A stretch of DNA of 64,000 nucleotides, from contig JAFGTT010000015.1 in assembly GCA_016933955.1 (NCBI GenBank), positions 1-64,000 of the forward strand, given 5' to 3'. This document shows positions 61,186 to 64,000 of the stretch, in pieces; positions within the stretch are counted from its first letter, which is position 1; each line of letters starts with the position of its first letter. Position numbers and translations under genes: made by a program. Source of the stretch: Candidatus Zixiibacteriota bacterium. Lineage in GTDB: Bacteria > Zixibacteria > MSB-5A5 > GN15 > PGXB01. Under the pieces are notes generated by a model. It made no database searches. It saw only the letters and a list, made by a program, of their open reading frames with translations, and was not told where the DNA came from.

Positions 61186-62082
61186 TTATTTCCCCCCTGT
61201 CGCGGGCGATGGATTCACCAGTTTATCGATCTGGCTTCTCGCATAGGCCGAATCCGGATTATCCGGGTTGTCTTTTAAAAAGCCCCGGAAAACGGCAATG
61301 GCTCCGGAGGTATCACCCATATTGCGAAGTGCGATTCCCTTCCAGAGAACGGCATCGACAGCACCCGGGGTACCCTTAAACTTGACAATAATCTCATCAA
61401 ACAGTTCGAGGGCTTTCTGATAATCCTTTTCACCGATCAGAATCGAGCCGATCGAAAACATGGCATCGATAGTCAGACTGTCTTTATTATCCGGGTCGGC
61501 CGCAATGACTTTCTGGAAATAATCCACGGCCTTGTCATTCATACCGCGACTACTGTACTTATCACCCAGAACATAATTGACCATAATTGTAGCGTTGGTA
61601 TCGGCCCGACGAAGATAATCGGCCAGCGTTTCTTTATCCTGAAGATAGTTTTGAATGGTTTCCATAAAAGGTTCCGGCGGCATATATCCGCTGATCCGGT
61701 CAATTTCCGTCCCGTCGCTTTGGGCCACGACCACGGTCGGGTAACCATGGATGGAATATTTTTGAGCCGTGAGTGTATCGGTATCGGCATTGACCCGGAC
61801 AAATACCATGTTTTGCGAAAAAGCAATCACGGCCGAGTCATGGAAAGTGGCCGAATCGAGGGTATTGCACCAGCGGCACCAATCGGTATAAAAATCTATT
61901 ACCATGATCTGATTTTTTTCACCGGCCAATTGCAGTGCCGACGTATAATCCGCGGCGAAATTAATCCCGGTCGGAACTGAAATGGTATCGTTATTTTTGG
62001 CGCAACCGCCCGCGATCAATAGACCGATGATGGTCAAGACTGGAATAATTGTTATCATCTGTGACATTTTCCGAAGGTTCAT
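61186..62082 (-). CDS. Thioredoxin-domain and TPR lipoprotein
   Basis: A 298-residue envelope protein. A probable lipoprotein signal (hydrophobic 10-24, Cys27) precedes a thioredoxin-like domain (about 40-150) with the redox motif CRWC in FYTDWCRWCNTLDSATF, cis-Pro in GYPTVVV and ISGYMPPEPF. TPR-like helices follow (about 170-285; NDKAVDYFQKVIAADPDN, DYQKALELFDEIIVKF, SGAIAVFRGFLKDNPDN). It may act in periplasmic thiol reduction or protein assembly. The ATG has GAGG upstream. Its insertion between the gcvP genes is odd. Confidence 0.82.
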   Translation of the reverse strand: MNLRKMSQMITIIPVLTIIGLLIAGGCAKNNDTISVPTGINFAADYTSALQLAGEKNQIMVIDFYTDWCRWCNTLDSATFHDSAVIAFSQNMVFVRVNADTDTLTAQKYSIHGYPTVVVAQSDGTEIDRISGYMPPEPFMETIQNYLQDKETLADYLRRADTNATIMVNYVLGDKYSSRGMNDKAVDYFQKVIAADPDNKDSLTIDAMFSIGSILIGEKDYQKALELFDEIIVKFKGTPGAVDAVLWKGIALRNMGDTSGAIAVFRGFLKDNPDNPDSAYARSQIDKLVNPSPATGGK

Positions 62083-62120
62083 TCATGCATCCTCAATGCT
62101 ATTAATGTTACTTACTATGT

Positions 62121-62498
62121 TCAGTCTTTATCGGCAATCTTTTCCCAGCCGTCGCCGAGTATCATGGTCAGAATATTCTCCGCTTCCTCCCGGTGTTCCG
62201 CGGGCACATGGACAACGTACTTGGCGGTTACCTTTCCGGTAAAGGAAGGCATGCTCAAACCCGCATTACCCAAGTATCCCGATCCGGAGAAAACAACACA
62301 GGGAACATTGTACGACAGCAGCGTTTCACGGGCATAATCGGCCGAGGTTCGATCGGAAATCATCCCGATCGCCGGCCATTTATCTTCTTTCCCGGCTTCA
62401 TGCCCGTTGAAATCATAATTGCACTTCGGGCACGAGGTCAAATCCCCCGGGAAATTCTCTTTGCAATTCGGGCAATATACCATGGTTTCAAATTTCAT
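62121..62498 (-). CDS. Zinc-ribbon protein with DUF2007-like domain
   Basis: A 125-residue protein with an N-terminal zinc ribbon (CPNC at 9-12 and CPKC at 23-26), an acidic linker, and a C-terminal domain resembling DUF2007 putative signal-transducing proteins (SDRTSADYARETLLSYNVPCVV, KYVVHVPAEHREEAENILTMI). Function unknown. The ATG at 62498 overlaps the gcvPA end by 11 bases and has AGGG upstream; an ATG five codons later is possible. Confidence 0.72.
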   Translation of the reverse strand: MKFETMVYCPNCKENFPGDLTSCPKCNYDFNGHEAGKEDKWPAIGMISDRTSADYARETLLSYNVPCVVFSGSGYLGNAGLSMPSFTGKVTAKYVVHVPAEHREEAENILTMILGDGWEKIADKD

Positions 62499-63822
62499 TA
62501 AGGACCCTGGCAAGGGCATTAATTTCGTCATCAGTTCTTTTTTCCGTGAATGCCACCAGCAGGGCATCATCCATATCATGATAGAACCGTCCAAGATTGA
62601 TACCCGGCAGAACGGAATTTTGTCTGATGGCCCGGTCTATCAGTTCTCTGGCTGGAACCGGGGTTTTGACCACGAATTCCCGGATAAAGGCACCCTTAAA
62701 ATACGGACGATATTTATTGTTTGCGAAAATCATATCTGCCGCACGATGAGCTTTATCCATTGACAGCAACGCCACGCGCTTGAGACCTTGTTTACCCATC
62801 AGCGAAAGATAAATCGTCGCCATCGTGGCACTTAAAGCCTGGTTGGTGCATATGTTGGAAGTTGCCTTTTCACGGCGGATATGCTGTTCCCGGGTTTGCA
62901 ATGTTAGAACAAAACCGGTATTGCCCTTATCATCATCGGTCCGCGCCGCCAGACGACCCGGCAAAAGACGAATTAATTCTTTTTTCACAGCAAAGAATCC
63001 AAGGAGCGATCCGCCGAAATTGAGTGGAATACCTAGCGGTTGCCCCTCGCCTATCACGATATCGGCGCCGCATTCCGCCGGACTTTTAAGCACGGCGGCG
63101 GCAATCGGATCGATTGCCAGTATCAGATGAGCCCCTGAAGCATGAGCGATTTCACCGCCCCGCTCCACATCTTCGATCATACCGAAAAAATTGGGCTGGG
63201 CCAGAATGATTCCGGCGGTATCCCCGTCAATCCGCTTCTTCAGCAAATCAAAATCGGTTGTCCCTTCATGCTGGGACAGCTCAACAATCTCGATTTTCTG
63301 TCCCGACAGATAGGTTCTGATGACATTGCGAAACAGCGGGCTAACCGTGTCGGATATAAGAATTTTGGAGCGGCCCGTTTTTGCTGCTGATAACATGGCG
63401 GCTTCCGCCGCCGCCGAAGCACCGTCGTACATCGACGCATTGGCCACATCCATTCCTGTGAGGCGGCAGATATGGCTTTGAAATTCATAAATAACTTGAA
63501 GGGTTCCCTGGGATACTTCGGCCTGATACGGCGTATAGGCCGTCACGAATTCAGGACGACTTGAGATTACCTCGACCGCCGTGGGGATAAAATGATCATA
63601 GGTTCCTCCCCCGGCAAAGATGGTCAGATTGCCCCGGTTGCGGGCGGCGATCCCCTCGATTTCCCGCATCAACTCCATTTCAGACAGAGACTTCGGGAGG
63701 TTCAACGGATTCTTCAGTCTTAAATTTTCAGGGATGGCACAGAATAGATCATCTATCTTATCGGCACCGATTTTTTCCAGCATCCGATGCCGATCATCAT
63801 CGGTATTGGGTATGTATGACAT
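62488..63822 (-). CDS. gcvPA: Glycine dehydrogenase (decarboxylating) subunit 1
   Basis: N-terminal half of the split P protein. The 444-residue protein has YIPNTDDDRHRMLEKIG at the start, FAGGGTYDHFIPTAV (about 70-84), TAYTPYQAEVSQGTLQVIYEFQ (split, about 93-114) and GEGQPLGIPLNFGG. It forms the P protein with GcvPB. The start at 63822 is 16 bases after the gcvH stop; an in-frame TTG at 63846 would overlap gcvH. Confidence 0.95.
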   Translation of the reverse strand: MSYIPNTDDDRHRMLEKIGADKIDDLFCAIPENLRLKNPLNLPKSLSEMELMREIEGIAARNRGNLTIFAGGGTYDHFIPTAVEVISSRPEFVTAYTPYQAEVSQGTLQVIYEFQSHICRLTGMDVANASMYDGASAAAEAAMLSAAKTGRSKILISDTVSPLFRNVIRTYLSGQKIEIVELSQHEGTTDFDLLKKRIDGDTAGIILAQPNFFGMIEDVERGGEIAHASGAHLILAIDPIAAAVLKSPAECGADIVIGEGQPLGIPLNFGGSLLGFFAVKKELIRLLPGRLAARTDDDKGNTGFVLTLQTREQHIRREKATSNICTNQALSATMATIYLSLMGKQGLKRVALLSMDKAHRAADMIFANNKYRPYFKGAFIREFVVKTPVPARELIDRAIRQNSVLPGINLGRFYHDMDDALLVAFTEKRTDDEINALARVLNEI

Positions 63823-63838
63823 GGTATGATAATGAGTC

Positions 63839-64000
63839 CTATCCAATCAAATTCTTGTAGTCTTCTGGGGAAAGGAGATTATTTAATTCAGAGTCATTGG
63901 CCATCTCGGCTTTTATCATCCACCCCTCTCCATAAGGATCTCGATTGATAACCATGGGATCATCTTCAAGAGCGGTATTGGCTTCAAGGACCTTACCTGT
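63839..64000 (-). CDS. gcvH: Glycine cleavage H protein, C-terminal part
   Basis: The minus strand from the window edge encodes 53 residues and a TAG stop, including GKVLEANTAL, INRDPYGEGWMIK and SELNNLLSPEDYKNLIG. These match the C-terminus of the lipoyl-carrying H protein (N..L...P...N.DPYG.GW, EL..LL....Y). The lipoyl-lysine part lies outside the window. It precedes gcvPA by 16 bases. Confidence 0.92.
   Translation of the reverse strand, partial: TGKVLEANTALEDDPMVINRDPYGEGWMIKAEMANDSELNNLLSPEDYKNLIG

Noticed and set aside
1-64000. Selenoprotein genes with in-frame TGA
   Set aside because: The genes I compared have lengths normal for their families and show no interrupted homology at a TGA; the check was by eye only.
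1-64000. Mobile elements, CRISPR arrays, prophage or defence islands
   Set aside because: No transposase, integrase, Cas, toxin-antitoxin or restriction gene and no regularly spaced repeats were seen.

Overview
This 64 kb window is a dense bacterial chromosome segment of about 53 protein genes (one cut by the right edge), a short leader ORF and two tRNAs. Every gene lies on the minus strand except three: a lone PTS EIIA gene, a DUF3078 outer-membrane gene and a serpin. I see no phage, insertion sequence, CRISPR array or integrase. The content suggests an uncultured member of the FCB superphylum, perhaps candidate phylum Zixibacteria. The reasons are a SprA-family giant outer-membrane protein with the DDFEGSRD motif, a DUF3078 protein, a glutaminyl-cyclase-like M28 enzyme, a split glycine decarboxylase and many secreted or lipid-anchored proteins. 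The phylum is inference, since no rRNA or ribosomal protein gene is present.

Layout from left to right (transcription mostly right to left). At 1-1106 are tRNA-Thr(GGT), tRNA-Gly(TCC) and a small DUF1648 membrane protein. At 1201-8344 is an isoprenoid and repair run: uvrC, xseA, xseB, ispA, dxs, nadK. At 8410-20621 is a long co-directional run: smg-like DUF494, coaBC, a type-4 uracil-DNA glycosylase, dnaB, mlaE, mlaF, radA, a flavin reductase, tgt, a secreted unknown, uppS, cdsA, a UbiA-family prenyltransferase and an NlpC/P60 lipoprotein. At 20715-23786 is purN-purC-purH, followed by an alpha/beta hydrolase and glnA. At 26451-33260 is aspS-phoH-pgpH-ybeY-corC. At 33437-36895 are the EIIA gene with a consensus promoter, a PEBP-like protein, and an nfeD/slipin pair. 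At 37005-42794 is the selenocysteine pair selA-selB, with a glutaminyl-cyclase-like lipoprotein upstream and an amidohydrolase downstream. At 42838-52412 are recG, a DUF1844 gene, murB and the 1,964-residue SprA-like gene. At 52566-54926 are the plus-strand DUF3078 and serpin genes. At 54954-57994 is the pyrimidine operon pyrR-pyrB-pyrC with a regulatory leader. At 58072-64000 are a double ABC ATPase and the glycine-cleavage genes gcvH (partial), gcvPA and gcvPB, with a zinc-ribbon protein and a thioredoxin-TPR lipoprotein between the P subunits.

Genes are packed with many ATGA, TGATG or TAATG overlaps, so translational coupling is common. At least seven genes appear to start at TTG. The sprA signal peptide has no ATG, GTG or TTG in front of it.

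The most interesting regulatory structure is the pyr leader at 57801-57994. It has a likely promoter, then a PyrR-type RNA hairpin (loop CUGUGA, 5' bulge), then a 37-codon ORF whose ribosome-binding site is built into the hairpin's 3' arm and whose stop overlaps the TTG start of pyrR. This suggests feedback control by coupled translation, recalling the leader-peptide arrangement described for Thermus pyr genes. Other points of interest are a secreted inhibitory-type serpin placed directly behind a terminator, sprA next to a glutaminyl-cyclase homologue, and an ECF-type double ATPase whose start codon abuts a terminator.
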